64,000 bases of DNA from positions 1,178,001 through 1,242,000 of the forward strand of contig NZ_CP042806.1 in NCBI RefSeq assembly GCF_008000815.1. The letters are read 5' to 3'. The notes below the pieces were generated by a model, which did not search any database, was not told the DNA's origin, and saw only the letters and a program-made list of their open reading frames with translations. The DNA is from Terriglobus albidus. Its GTDB lineage: Bacteria > Acidobacteriota > Terriglobia > Terriglobales > Acidobacteriaceae. Each line of letters starts with the position of its first letter. The first letter of the stretch is position 1. Positions 16,415 to 27,709 of this stretch are shown here, in pieces. The position numbers and the translations under genes are program-made.

Positions 16415-17293
16415 CTAAATCGGGAACGTCTTCAGCCACTCGCGGAACTTGGGTCCGAGGTCGTCGTGCTTGAGGGCGAACTCGACCGTAGCCTTTAGGA
16501 AGCCGAGCTTGTCGCCGGCATCGTGACGCTTGCCTTCGTAGGTGAAGCCATAGACCTTCTCGTACTGCAGCAGGGCCTTGATGCCGTCGGTGAGCTGCAG
16601 CTCACCGCCCGCGCCGGGAGTGATGGTCTCGAGCATCTCGAAGATGCGTGGTGTCAGGATGTAGCGGCCGATGATGGCGTTCTGGCTCGGCTGGGTGCCG
16701 GGCTTGGGCTTTTCGACCATGTCCTTTACAGCGAGCAGCTTCGGGTTGTTTGCGTCGGGGGTGCAGTCCAGGCAGCCATAGGCGGAGATAGCATCCCCCT
16801 CTACGATTTCGGAGCCCAGGATGGAGGACTGCGTTTCGTTGAAGGCATCCACCATTTGCTTCATGCAGGCGACGTTGGCATCGACGATATCGTCGGGCAG
16901 GATGACCGCGAAGGGCTCATCGCCGACCAGCGCCTTGGCCTGAAGGACAGCATGACCGAGGCCCAGGGCTTCAGCCTGACGAGTGTAGGTGATCTTTGCC
17001 AGCTTCGAAACGGAGCGGGCGACTTCGAGCAGAGCAGTCTTGCCGCGAGCTTCGAGCGAGGCTTCCAACTCGGCGGATTTATCGAAGTGGTCTTCCATGG
17101 TGGTTTTGCCACGGCCGGTGACGATGATGATCTCTTCACAACCGGCGGCGACGGCTTCTTCAACGCCGTACTGAATCAGTGGCTTGTCGACGAGCGGCAG
17201 CATCTCTTTGGGAGTGGCTTTGGTTGCAGGAAGGAAACGGGTGCCCATACCTGCGGCTGGAAAAACTGCTTTACGGACTTTCATGAATGCCAT
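16415..17293 (-). CDS. galU: UTP--glucose-1-phosphate uridylyltransferase
   Basis: 292-aa nucleotidyltransferase making UDP-glucose, a precursor for cell-surface and storage polysaccharides. The N-terminal nucleotide-binding signature is AVFPAAGMGTRFLPATKATP, followed by EMLPLVDKPLIQYGVEEA. Further family segments are LGLGHAVLQAK, VILPDDIVDA, MVEKPKPGTQPSQNAIIGRY, and near the end the family segment KRHDAGDKLGFLKATVEFAL. Length fits the bacterial enzyme. Two ATGs are possible (17293 or 17284); the first has AAGGA about 13 nt upstream. It is a single-gene unit. Confidence 0.95.
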   Translation of the reverse strand: MAFMKVRKAVFPAAGMGTRFLPATKATPKEMLPLVDKPLIQYGVEEAVAAGCEEIIIVTGRGKTTMEDHFDKSAELEASLEARGKTALLEVARSVSKLAKITYTRQAEALGLGHAVLQAKALVGDEPFAVILPDDIVDANVACMKQMVDAFNETQSSILGSEIVEGDAISAYGCLDCTPDANNPKLLAVKDMVEKPKPGTQPSQNAIIGRYILTPRIFEMLETITPGAGGELQLTDGIKALLQYEKVYGFTYEGKRHDAGDKLGFLKATVEFALKHDDLGPKFREWLKTFPI

Positions 17294-17428
17294 GAGCGAA
17301 AAAGTGTCCTTATCGTTACTTGAGTACCGTCATCGTACCAAATCAATTAGGCGGAGACGTTTATTGCAGGTACGATGCCTCCCAGTAGCCCTTCTGTTTG
17401 TCCACAGATCAAGGATTTTCCTGGTTTT

Positions 17429-17974
17429 TTAGCTGCCTTGGAGCGTCTCAAGTATGAAATCGGCACGTTCGCGGATGCCGATCTTCGGCAGCAGAATGAC
17501 CTCATAACCCAGGATTGGGTAAGTCTTAAGTAATCTGTCATATTCGGCCATCGCTTCGTCGAAGCTGTGGCGGCGCTCCGCGTCGGTTCCGTAGATCTCC
17601 GGCCAGGGAGGTGTAAGAAACACCTGTGGATAGTAACGGTGCTTTCGCCCGAGTTCTTCCAGTACGGATTCGCCGGTGACATGCTGCAGGGCTGAGGCAG
17701 CGTCGATCAGTCCGCGATCGAAGAAGACCCAGCCCTGCGATGGGGCGACGTCGAGGTCAGCGAGAGAGACAGTGATCGCGCGTCGGAGGAACGCTGCCAC
17801 ATCGATCCATGGCAGCGCCGATCCTCCCTGTTCTGGCTCTTCCCGTACGATCCGGCGGCCAGGCTCTTCGACAACGCGATAGCCTCTGCGAGCAAGCTCT
17901 TCGAGGAGCGACGACTTTCCTCCTCCTGAGCAGCCGGAGAGGATTACGAACGGTCGCATAGGATGTATCGGCAT
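17429..17974 (-). CDS. Small AAA/P-loop ATPase (AAA_28-like)
   Basis: About 181 aa. A P-loop lies at the N-terminus (ILSGCSGGGKSSLLEELA), then RRGYRVVEEPGRRIVREE, VFFDRGLIDAAS (Walker-B-like) and a C-terminal half with PPWPEIYGTDAERR. This pattern fits the AAA_28 group of small ATPase/kinase-like proteins (NadR-type fold). No substrate domain is recognisable, so the role is unknown; a small-molecule kinase or a regulatory NTPase are both possible. The start could be ATG 17974 or 17959 or an upstream GTG; no strong ribosome-binding site decides it. It runs in the same direction as galU, 135 nt upstream of it. Confidence 0.78.
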   Translation of the reverse strand: MPIHPMRPFVILSGCSGGGKSSLLEELARRGYRVVEEPGRRIVREEPEQGGSALPWIDVAAFLRRAITVSLADLDVAPSQGWVFFDRGLIDAASALQHVTGESVLEELGRKHRYYPQVFLTPPWPEIYGTDAERRHSFDEAMAEYDRLLKTYPILGYEVILLPKIGIRERADFILETLQGS

Positions 17975-17991
17975 ATCCGGAAACAGCACAG

Positions 17992-18200
17992 TCTCGTTGC
18001 CCTATTTTTCGCGGTTCTATCGCGAAAGGTCGGATCTCCGGCGAACTCGTTAGCTGGGAATTAGCGTGGGGTATCGCGCTTCGCGCGACCGTCTTTTCTT
18101 TTACTTCAACGGATCGTTCAGAAAGATCTATAAGTGCTTGGGAGAGTGAAGGCCGGGCCCATGTCCCTAAGGGGACATGGGCACCCGGTGCATGGGTTAT
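17992..18200. repeat. Composite multi-hairpin repeat (GGGCACCC-tail family), copy 2
   Basis: Modules in order: CGTTGCCCTATT; TTCGCGGTTCTATCGCGAA hairpin; CCGGCGAACTCGTTAGCTGG hairpin; GGGGTATCGCGCTTCGCGCGA; then AAGGCCGGGC, the hairpin CATGTCCC-TAAG-GGGACATG (18160-18179) and the tail GGCACCCGGTGCATGGG (18180-18196). The left part matches the element at 35.2 kb. The right part matches 62.87 kb, down to the AAGGCCGGGC lead. Confidence 0.75.
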
Positions 18201-18220
18201 CTCGAGTGTGTCGATGCAGC

Positions 18221-19978
18221 CTATAGCACCGGAGAGTTGTCGTGCAGCATGCTCTTGCGGATGATCTTGATGGGAACCGGTCCCTGGCGCATCAGGTCGT
18301 CATGGAACTTCTCCAGGCTGAAGGCAGCTCCCTGCTTCTTCTTCACATCGTCGCGCAGCTTCAGAATCTCCAGTTTGCCCAGGGTGTAGTACATGTAGAG
18401 CGCATCGGCGGTGCCGCGCTTGGTCTCGACGGTGGCTGAGGCGCGGGACTGGTAGCCCTCCTTCACGAAGAAGTCGACGCCTTCATCGAAGGTCATCTGG
18501 CCGGTGTGCATCTTCAGGCCAACGATAAAGCGGGCGTTGCGCAGCAGGGCATCCTGCAACTGGCCGAGGCGGATGAGCTTGGCTTCGCGGTCATCTTTCG
18601 CGCCGGAACCGGGCTGACCGTAGCCTTCGTCCAGCATCATCTGTTCGGTGTAGTGGGCCCAGCCTTCGACGTTGCTGGCGGACATGGTGAGCTTGCGGAC
18701 CTTGGACGGGAACTGTGACTGCCACAGGAACTGCACATAGTGGCCTGGGTAAGCTTCATGCACAGCGGTGGAGATGATGGTGCCGATGTTGAAGCTCGCC
18801 ATGTGTTCGGCGACGTGCGCGGCTGTCCAGTCTTTTTCAGGCAGGGTGACGTTGAAGTAGGCCTTAGTTGAGTTCTTCTCGTAGGCGCCCGGCGGGTCCA
18901 TGCTGGCGAAGGTAGTAGCGCGCATGAAAGGCGGCGTCTCTTCCAGGGTGGGCTGTACGTCGCTGGGAATGGTGATGATCTTCTTGGCGCGGACGAAGCT
19001 GATCAGTGAGTTGAAGGTGTCCTGGAAGGCGTTCAGCAGCTTGTCCGGAGCCGGATGAATATTACCCAGCTCGGCCAAAACCTGCTCGGGTGTCTTAGCG
19101 GGGTCGAGCTCTTTGGCGATGCGTGCGAATTCGGCCTGGTTGGCGCGCATGTTAGCCATATCTATCTCGACCAGCTTGTCCAGCGGGAGATCGACCATTT
19201 CATCCAGGGCCAGCTTCTTGCGGAATGTCGCTTCACCGAAGCGGAAGTCGCCGTTGGAGCGAGGCAGAAGGTCGCTCTTCAGCCAGTCGCCGTAGCTCTT
19301 CAGGGCGTCGATGACAGCCTTGTTGGATTTGGCGAAGTCTGCCTTGGTCTCCGCACTGGTGGCTTTGCTGAATGCCAGTGGAACGTCGTTCTCGAAGAAT
19401 GAAACGATACCGGGAATCTGCTCGATAGCGATCTGGGTGTAGATCTTCGGAGGGTTCTTCAGGTTCTTGCGCGCTTCCAGAAAGACCTGGGGCATCAGCT
19501 TCTCGCGCTCTACGGCAGCGCGGAGGCGTGTGTCCACAGGTGCGAAGTCACGGCTCATCAGCACGAAGATGCTGTTGGTGATGCCGGAGGAGTAGTTGTC
19601 CGGGTTCTTCTCCCACATGCGGATGGTCTCGAGCGAGAGCAGGTTGGACTCGATGTTATTCAGCAGCACCTGGCGATCATCAGCAACAGAGCCATCGAGG
19701 CCTTCGGCGGGAACTGCCTCAAACTTTTTCTGCCACTCGCGCATGGACTTGATCTGCGTCTGTACAGCGGCGGCGGAGTAGTCTTCGAGGCGGCCGTCGT
19801 ACTGGTGGAAGCCGGCCTGGGTGCCGTAGGTCGGCGAGAAGTTGAAGACATCATCGAAGTACTGGTCGACGTAGAAACGGAAGGTCTGCTGCGCTCCGTC
19901 GGCGGAGATCTTCTGCGCGGGTGCGGTGGCGGCGGTCATAGCGGCTCCGAGGGCGAGGATAGCGGCGAGTTTCTTCAT
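18221..19978 (-). CDS. DUF885 family exported protein (putative zinc metallopeptidase)
   Basis: 585 aa with an N-terminal signal peptide (MKKLAAILALGAAMTAATAPAQ). The family hallmark VHEAYPGHYVQFLW lies at about residues 400-413. Here HEAYPGH resembles an HExxH-type metal site. Other conserved parts are TAHVAEHMASFNIGTI upstream and EGWAHYTEQMMLDEGYG downstream, whose Glu would be the third ligand. DUF885 proteins are common in Acidobacteria and other environmental bacteria as predicted periplasmic metalloproteases, mostly untested. It is a single-gene unit between two hairpin-rich gaps. Confidence 0.85.
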   Translation of the reverse strand: MKKLAAILALGAAMTAATAPAQKISADGAQQTFRFYVDQYFDDVFNFSPTYGTQAGFHQYDGRLEDYSAAAVQTQIKSMREWQKKFEAVPAEGLDGSVADDRQVLLNNIESNLLSLETIRMWEKNPDNYSSGITNSIFVLMSRDFAPVDTRLRAAVEREKLMPQVFLEARKNLKNPPKIYTQIAIEQIPGIVSFFENDVPLAFSKATSAETKADFAKSNKAVIDALKSYGDWLKSDLLPRSNGDFRFGEATFRKKLALDEMVDLPLDKLVEIDMANMRANQAEFARIAKELDPAKTPEQVLAELGNIHPAPDKLLNAFQDTFNSLISFVRAKKIITIPSDVQPTLEETPPFMRATTFASMDPPGAYEKNSTKAYFNVTLPEKDWTAAHVAEHMASFNIGTIISTAVHEAYPGHYVQFLWQSQFPSKVRKLTMSASNVEGWAHYTEQMMLDEGYGQPGSGAKDDREAKLIRLGQLQDALLRNARFIVGLKMHTGQMTFDEGVDFFVKEGYQSRASATVETKRGTADALYMYYTLGKLEILKLRDDVKKKQGAAFSLEKFHDDLMRQGPVPIKIIRKSMLHDNSPVL

Positions 19979-20282
19979 CGGTGGAGATCGTCCTGAGGGG
20001 ATGGTTCCTTGCTGCTTTGCAGTGTACTGCGAGAGAAGCAGTTGCTGGTTGCTGGTTGCTAGTTCCTGGTTGCTGGTTGGGATCGCGCTGTGCGCGATCG
20101 GTTTTTATCCTTGCTGCACAAGGAAAAGTAAGGGTAGAGAAGCAGATTTCTCCGCTCCCGTTGGTCGCTACGAAATGACAAACAGAAAGACGGATCGAGC
20201 TAACGCTCGATACTCCCACATAAGCTTCGCGTATGTGGGGCACCCAGTGCATGGGTTAGACAGAGATGAGGTGCCGCGAACG
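19979..20282. repeat. 304-nt gap with GGTTGCT tandem repeats and multi-hairpin repeat copy 3
   Basis: 20041-20081 holds degenerate tandem units of GTTGCTG. From about 20130 follows the composite element: GCAGATTTCTCCG, a GAAATGACAAACAGAAAGACGG segment, hairpin ATCGAGC-TAAC-GCTCGAT (20194-20211), and hairpin CCCACATAAGC-TTC-GCGTATGTGGG (20215-20239). The tail GGGGCACCCAGTGCATGGG ends at 20255. The second hairpin is the same as in copy 1; the first differs only in its loop. Confidence 0.72.
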
Positions 20283-23951
<3,669 letters not shown>

Positions 23952-24006
23952 GTCCTATCTCTTTCCAGACCGTTGGGAGGCTCAAGATTGATAAAATTTG
24001 GTTCTG

Positions 24007-25485
24007 ATGTCCACAGCTAGCGCGCTTTCGCCCGAGGTTCTCGCCAAGTACCAGCCCGTGATCGGGCTTGAGGTCCACGTCCAGCTTCTTACCAAGACGA
24101 AGGCATTCTGCGGCTGCGTCAATCTCTACGGCGGTGAGCCTAATACTCACGTCTGTCCGGTCTGCCTCGGTCTGCCCGGAGCTTTGCCTGTACTGAATGA
24201 GCAGGCGGTGGAGTTTGCTGTCCTGACCGGCGCGGCGCTGAACTGCACGATCAACCCGGTGAGCATCTTCGCGCGGAAGAACTACTTCTATCCGGACTCG
24301 CCCAAGGGCTACCAGATCTCGCAGTACGATAAGCCAACCTGCGAGCATGGCTATCTCGATATTCCCGATGGCAACGGTGGCTTGAAGCGCATCGGCATCA
24401 CCCGCGCGCACATGGAAGAGGACGCGGGCAAGAGCATCCACGATGGCTTCCCGGATTCGGTGACGCGAAGCTACATCGACCTGAACCGCTGCGGCACGCC
24501 GCTGATCGAGATCGTCTCGGAGCCGGATCTCCGTTCGCCGCAGGAAGCTTTCGATTACCTCACCAAGCTGAAGGAGATTCTGCTGTACGCCGGCGTCTCC
24601 GACTGCAACATGGAAGAGGGTTCGCTGCGCTGCGATGCCAATGTCTCGATCATGCTGAAGGGGGCGGATAAGTTCGGCACCAAGGCTGAGGTGAAAAACG
24701 TCAATTCGTTCCGCTTTATCCGTTCGGCACTGGAGTATGAGATCGAGCGCCAGGTGGAGATTCTGGAGTCGGGCGGCAAGGTGGCGCAGGAGACGCGCCT
24801 CTATAACTCTGCCGAAGGCGTGACCTACTCGATGAGGTCGAAGGAGCAGGCGCATGATTACCGCTACTTCCCGGAGCCGGATCTGCCGCCCTTACTCATC
24901 AGCGAAGAATGGAAGAACGAGATTCTGAAGGGCCTGCCGGAGCTGCCTGAGGCGAAGCGTACGCGTTTGATCGCGGAGTATGGCATCACCGAGAAGGATG
25001 CGGAGACGCTGACTGCTTCGGCTTCGTTTGCCGATCAGTTCGAGGCTGCAGCGAAGGCGTCGAAGAGTCCCAAGCGTGTTGCCGCGTTGATTACCAGCGA
25101 GCTGACCGGCCGTCTGAATGCCTCCGGTCTGGAGCTGGAGCAGTCGCCGGTGAGCATGAAGGGCCTGGCGATGGCTGCTGACCTGGCGGAGAGTGGCGAG
25201 CTTTCGAGCAAGATGCTCAAGCAGTTGCTCGACATCAGCTTTGAAAAGGGTGAGGACTTCCCGGTCGTCTACGAGCGTGAGAAGCCGCAGCAGATCTCCG
25301 ATACGTCGGTCATCGAGAAGATGATCGATGAGGTAATTGCTGCTAACCCGAAGCAGGTGGAGCAGTTCAAAGGCGGAAAGACGACTGTGTCGGCGTTCTT
25401 CGTCGGGCAGGTGATGCGTCTGTCGAAGGGGCAGGCGAATCCTGCGTTGCTGAATGAGCTGGTGATTAAGAAGCTCAACCAGTAG
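24007..25485 (+). CDS. gatB: Asp-tRNA(Asn)/Glu-tRNA(Gln) amidotransferase subunit B
   Basis: 492-aa subunit of the GatCAB complex, which amidates misacylated Glu-tRNA(Gln) and Asp-tRNA(Asn). The ATG at 24007 (MSTASALSPEVLAKYQPVIG) is preferred to an upstream TTG. Signature: VIGLEVHVQLLTKTKAFCGC, then HVCPVCLGLPGALPVLN with its Cys pair, YPDSPKGYQISQYDKP, MEEDAGKS, and SYIDLNRCGTPLIEIVSEPD. The C-terminal YqeY-like helical domain binds tRNA (KTTVSAFFVGQVMRLSKGQA). GatA and GatC are not in the window. Divergent from mfd. Confidence 0.97.
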   Translation: MSTASALSPEVLAKYQPVIGLEVHVQLLTKTKAFCGCVNLYGGEPNTHVCPVCLGLPGALPVLNEQAVEFAVLTGAALNCTINPVSIFARKNYFYPDSPKGYQISQYDKPTCEHGYLDIPDGNGGLKRIGITRAHMEEDAGKSIHDGFPDSVTRSYIDLNRCGTPLIEIVSEPDLRSPQEAFDYLTKLKEILLYAGVSDCNMEEGSLRCDANVSIMLKGADKFGTKAEVKNVNSFRFIRSALEYEIERQVEILESGGKVAQETRLYNSAEGVTYSMRSKEQAHDYRYFPEPDLPPLLISEEWKNEILKGLPELPEAKRTRLIAEYGITEKDAETLTASASFADQFEAAAKASKSPKRVAALITSELTGRLNASGLELEQSPVSMKGLAMAADLAESGELSSKMLKQLLDISFEKGEDFPVVYEREKPQQISDTSVIEKMIDEVIAANPKQVEQFKGGKTTVSAFFVGQVMRLSKGQANPALLNELVIKKLNQ

Positions 25486-25504
25486 ACGTGCATCCAAAGC
25501 AGGT

Positions 25505-26992
25505 ATGCGGCGTATCTTTCGTGATGTGGCTGTCGCAGGCAGAGTGTCTTTCGCGCGCAGTGCAGCTTTTGCGGTTGTCTGGTGTACGCTGATGGCGGCT
25601 CAGACCATGGCTGCTCCTACGTTGCCGAATACGGTGCCGCTCTCGCAGATGTTGCGGGAGCTCTCCGCGCAGCCGGGCTTCACGGAGAAGCTGCTGGCTG
25701 CGATCAACGGCGGAGAGAAAGCCGGCGCTGTCCTGACGCCGAAGCTCTTCGATCTGCTACGCAGCCTGATCCTTGGAAAAGACTGGAGCGGTCTCGATCG
25801 CTTTCCCGGATGGACGATTGGCCGTGTCAACGGCACCGTCGATCTGGGAACACGGATCTTCGGCGAGAAGCTGAAGCCTGCCACGCGAGCCCTTGCGCAA
25901 TGGGTGACGCTGGGACCGTACACCCTTGAGGCGGCGGAGACGGAAGACCTCGACAAGCCTTCCAATCGCGGTGAGCTGAAGGCGGAGATCACCGATCTGG
26001 GAGCTGAGGTATCGCGGGGAGACGGTCCTGATCCAAAGCTCGCCCCCTTGCATGCTGAGAGCCAGCGTCTCGCCGAGGTACTGAATCGCCTCTCATTGAA
26101 CCGATTGGACGACGCGCAGAGCTTCCGCGCTACCTTCGGTGGACGTACGGCGCATACGCCGGAAGAATTGATCGATGCGTTGTCAGCGAACGGGTACCGG
26201 ATCACCGTCTCTGACGTCCGTTACTTCGCCAACTTCGGACACTTCCATTACAAGGGCCAGGATGTCATGATGCCCTTTTTCCTGGACTCGCAGCTCATGG
26301 TGCCTGCCGATCACTGGTGGCAGCGAAGGCGACATCTCCTGGTTCCGGTCGCGCATGCTGAGTATGAGTTGATGGTGGAAGGGCCGCGTCTGCATGCGGA
26401 TGTGACTTTCTACTTCGGTATCGATGGCCGCGCGGAGTTTCGTACCAACGATCTGTTGAACCAGCCATGGGTGATGGGCCGGCATGCGCATGAGTATGAG
26501 GGTGCACAGGCGCGCGAGGTAATCCGTCTGCTGGGCGGTTTCACGGCGGCGTATGCGCGGCTGCATCTGGCGAATCCGCAGATTCCCTTCGGCGGGTATT
26601 ACACGCTGGGTGTCTGCCAGGATGCTGTTTCGGCGATTGAGTTGAAGATGACAGGAAAGACGACACTCTTTCCTAATACAGCGCAGACGGAGTTCTTCAG
26701 CGATGCGAAGGATGCAGAGGTGAATGCGTTGATGGCAGCGATCCCGAAGGATCGCGATGGCGTGGCGCCTGCACCGGAACGTGTCTTTGGATCGTTGCCA
26801 ACCGCAGACTTCAGCACCATCACTGTTCCGGGTTTGCGGGAAGATGTGCAGCGCAGTTATGCAGCGCATCAGCGTGGTGAGCTCGCGCGATCACCCGGTG
26901 TATGGCAGTGGGTTCTTGAAGGCCTTGCCTTCATCGCGTCGATCATCCTGTCGCTGTGGGGATACCGAAGGTATCAGAAGATGCAAGACTGA
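25505..26992 (+). CDS. Hypothetical exported protein with C-terminal membrane anchor
   Basis: 495 aa, no family recognised. The N-terminus is Arg-rich then hydrophobic (AFAVVWCTLMAAQTMAA), a probable signal peptide. One C-terminal transmembrane helix (VLEGLAFIASIILSLWGYR, about 468-486) ends in a basic tail. The body is predicted soluble. An Ala/Leu-rich helical part (about 45-190) is followed by a mixed part with FANFGHFHYKGQDVMMPFF, DHWWQRRRHLLVPVAHAEY and VTFYFGIDGRAEFRTND. That layout suggests a large periplasmic or extracytoplasmic domain anchored at its C-terminus. It starts 19 nt after gatB and may be read through from it. No canonical ribosome-binding site is clear. Function unknown. 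Confidence 0.75.
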   Translation: MRRIFRDVAVAGRVSFARSAAFAVVWCTLMAAQTMAAPTLPNTVPLSQMLRELSAQPGFTEKLLAAINGGEKAGAVLTPKLFDLLRSLILGKDWSGLDRFPGWTIGRVNGTVDLGTRIFGEKLKPATRALAQWVTLGPYTLEAAETEDLDKPSNRGELKAEITDLGAEVSRGDGPDPKLAPLHAESQRLAEVLNRLSLNRLDDAQSFRATFGGRTAHTPEELIDALSANGYRITVSDVRYFANFGHFHYKGQDVMMPFFLDSQLMVPADHWWQRRRHLLVPVAHAEYELMVEGPRLHADVTFYFGIDGRAEFRTNDLLNQPWVMGRHAHEYEGAQAREVIRLLGGFTAAYARLHLANPQIPFGGYYTLGVCQDAVSAIELKMTGKTTLFPNTAQTEFFSDAKDAEVNALMAAIPKDRDGVAPAPERVFGSLPTADFSTITVPGLREDVQRSYAAHQRGELARSPGVWQWVLEGLAFIASIILSLWGYRRYQKMQD

Positions 26993-27048
26993 GAGACAAC
27001 TCTCTTTCAGGTTGCCTGACTCTTATAGCGCGGGAGGATAGTTTCCTT

Positions 27049-27375
27049 ATGGCAACCAAAAAGGCAAGCAAGAAGGCAACAAAGAAAGCAGCCAGGAAAG
27101 CAACGAAGAAGAGCGTGAAGAAGGCCGCGAAGAAAAGCACGACACGGAAGAGCGCGGCGAAGAAGGCAACGAAGAAGGCTGCAAAGAAGTCTTCTACGCG
27201 GAAGTACTCTCCTTCGGCAGGTAAGAATGTCGAGACTGAGATGCGCGCTATGAAGGCGGGTAAGCTGAAGAGCGGCCGCAGCGGCAAGAAGGTCACGAGC
27301 CGGAAGCAAGCCATTGCGATCGGGCTTTCAAAGGCCCGCAAAGCAGGCAAGAAGGTACCGAAGAAGCGTTCCTGA
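27049..27375 (+). CDS. Histone-H1-like Lys/Ala-rich DNA-binding protein
   Basis: 108 aa. ATG at 27049, preceded by GGGAGG. The first two-thirds are near-perfect repeats of KKA(S/T)KKA units, as in bacterial H1-like (Hc1/AlgP-type) proteins. The last third, ETEMRAMKAGKLKSGRSGKK followed by SRKQAIAIGLSKARKAGKK, matches a small DUF6496-like module found at the end of many such proteins. It is probably a nucleoid-associated protein that binds DNA by charge. The repeat-rich coding DNA (aagaaggca...) is prone to length change. A strong terminator follows 18 nt after the stop. Confidence 0.85.
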   Translation: MATKKASKKATKKAARKATKKSVKKAAKKSTTRKSAAKKATKKAAKKSSTRKYSPSAGKNVETEMRAMKAGKLKSGRSGKKVTSRKQAIAIGLSKARKAGKKVPKKRS

Positions 27376-27392
27376 GTTCTGTCTTGCAAGAG

Positions 27393-27418
27393 AAAGCCCG
27401 CCGGTAAGGCGGGCTTTT
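27393..27418. terminator. Bidirectional terminator between H1-like gene and fmdB-like gene
   Basis: AAAGCCCGCC-GGTAA-GGCGGGCTTTT with A-run to the left and T-run to the right. It lies just outside the stops of both convergent genes, so it can serve both. Confidence 0.85.
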
Positions 27419-27419
27419 C

Positions 27420-27707
27420 TTATTTCTTATCGGAGGTTGCTGTGGCAGCAGGCGCCGGCGTGGAAGAGGTTGAGTCGCTGCTGCTGGTGCTGCTCGACTC
27501 AGACTTCGCTGTGCCGCCACTCTTCTTGGAGGAAGAGTAGAGATCCGCATACCATCCGCCGCCCTTGAACTGCACCGCGGGGGCTGTGATGGTCTTCTCC
27601 AGACGGCCACCGCAGTGCGAGCACTCGGTCAACGGCGGGTCAGAGAACTTCTGGATCTTTTCAACGTACCGGCGGCATTGCTGGCACTCGTATTCGTAAA
27701 GCGGCAT
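27420..27707 (-). CDS. FmdB family zinc-ribbon protein
   Basis: 95-aa protein starting MPLYEYECQQCRRYVEKIQK. Its N-terminal zinc ribbon is made of two Cys pairs, CQQC (8-11) and CSHC (33-36). The C-terminal half is Ser/Thr/Ala-rich low complexity (SSSTSSSDSTSSTPAP). FmdB-type ribbons are named after a regulator of formamidase genes but are mostly of unknown role. Its start lies 2 nt after the serA stop, so it is co-transcribed with serA. Confidence 0.9.
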   Translation of the reverse strand: MPLYEYECQQCRRYVEKIQKFSDPPLTECSHCGGRLEKTITAPAVQFKGGGWYADLYSSSKKSGGTAKSESSSTSSSDSTSSTPAPAATATSDKK

Positions 27708-27709
27708 AG

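Noticed and set aside
27049-27250. Lys/Ala repeat DNA as a non-coding microsatellite
   Set aside because: A GGGAGG site, ATG, in-frame DUF6496-like end and a terminator show that it is a real histone-like gene.
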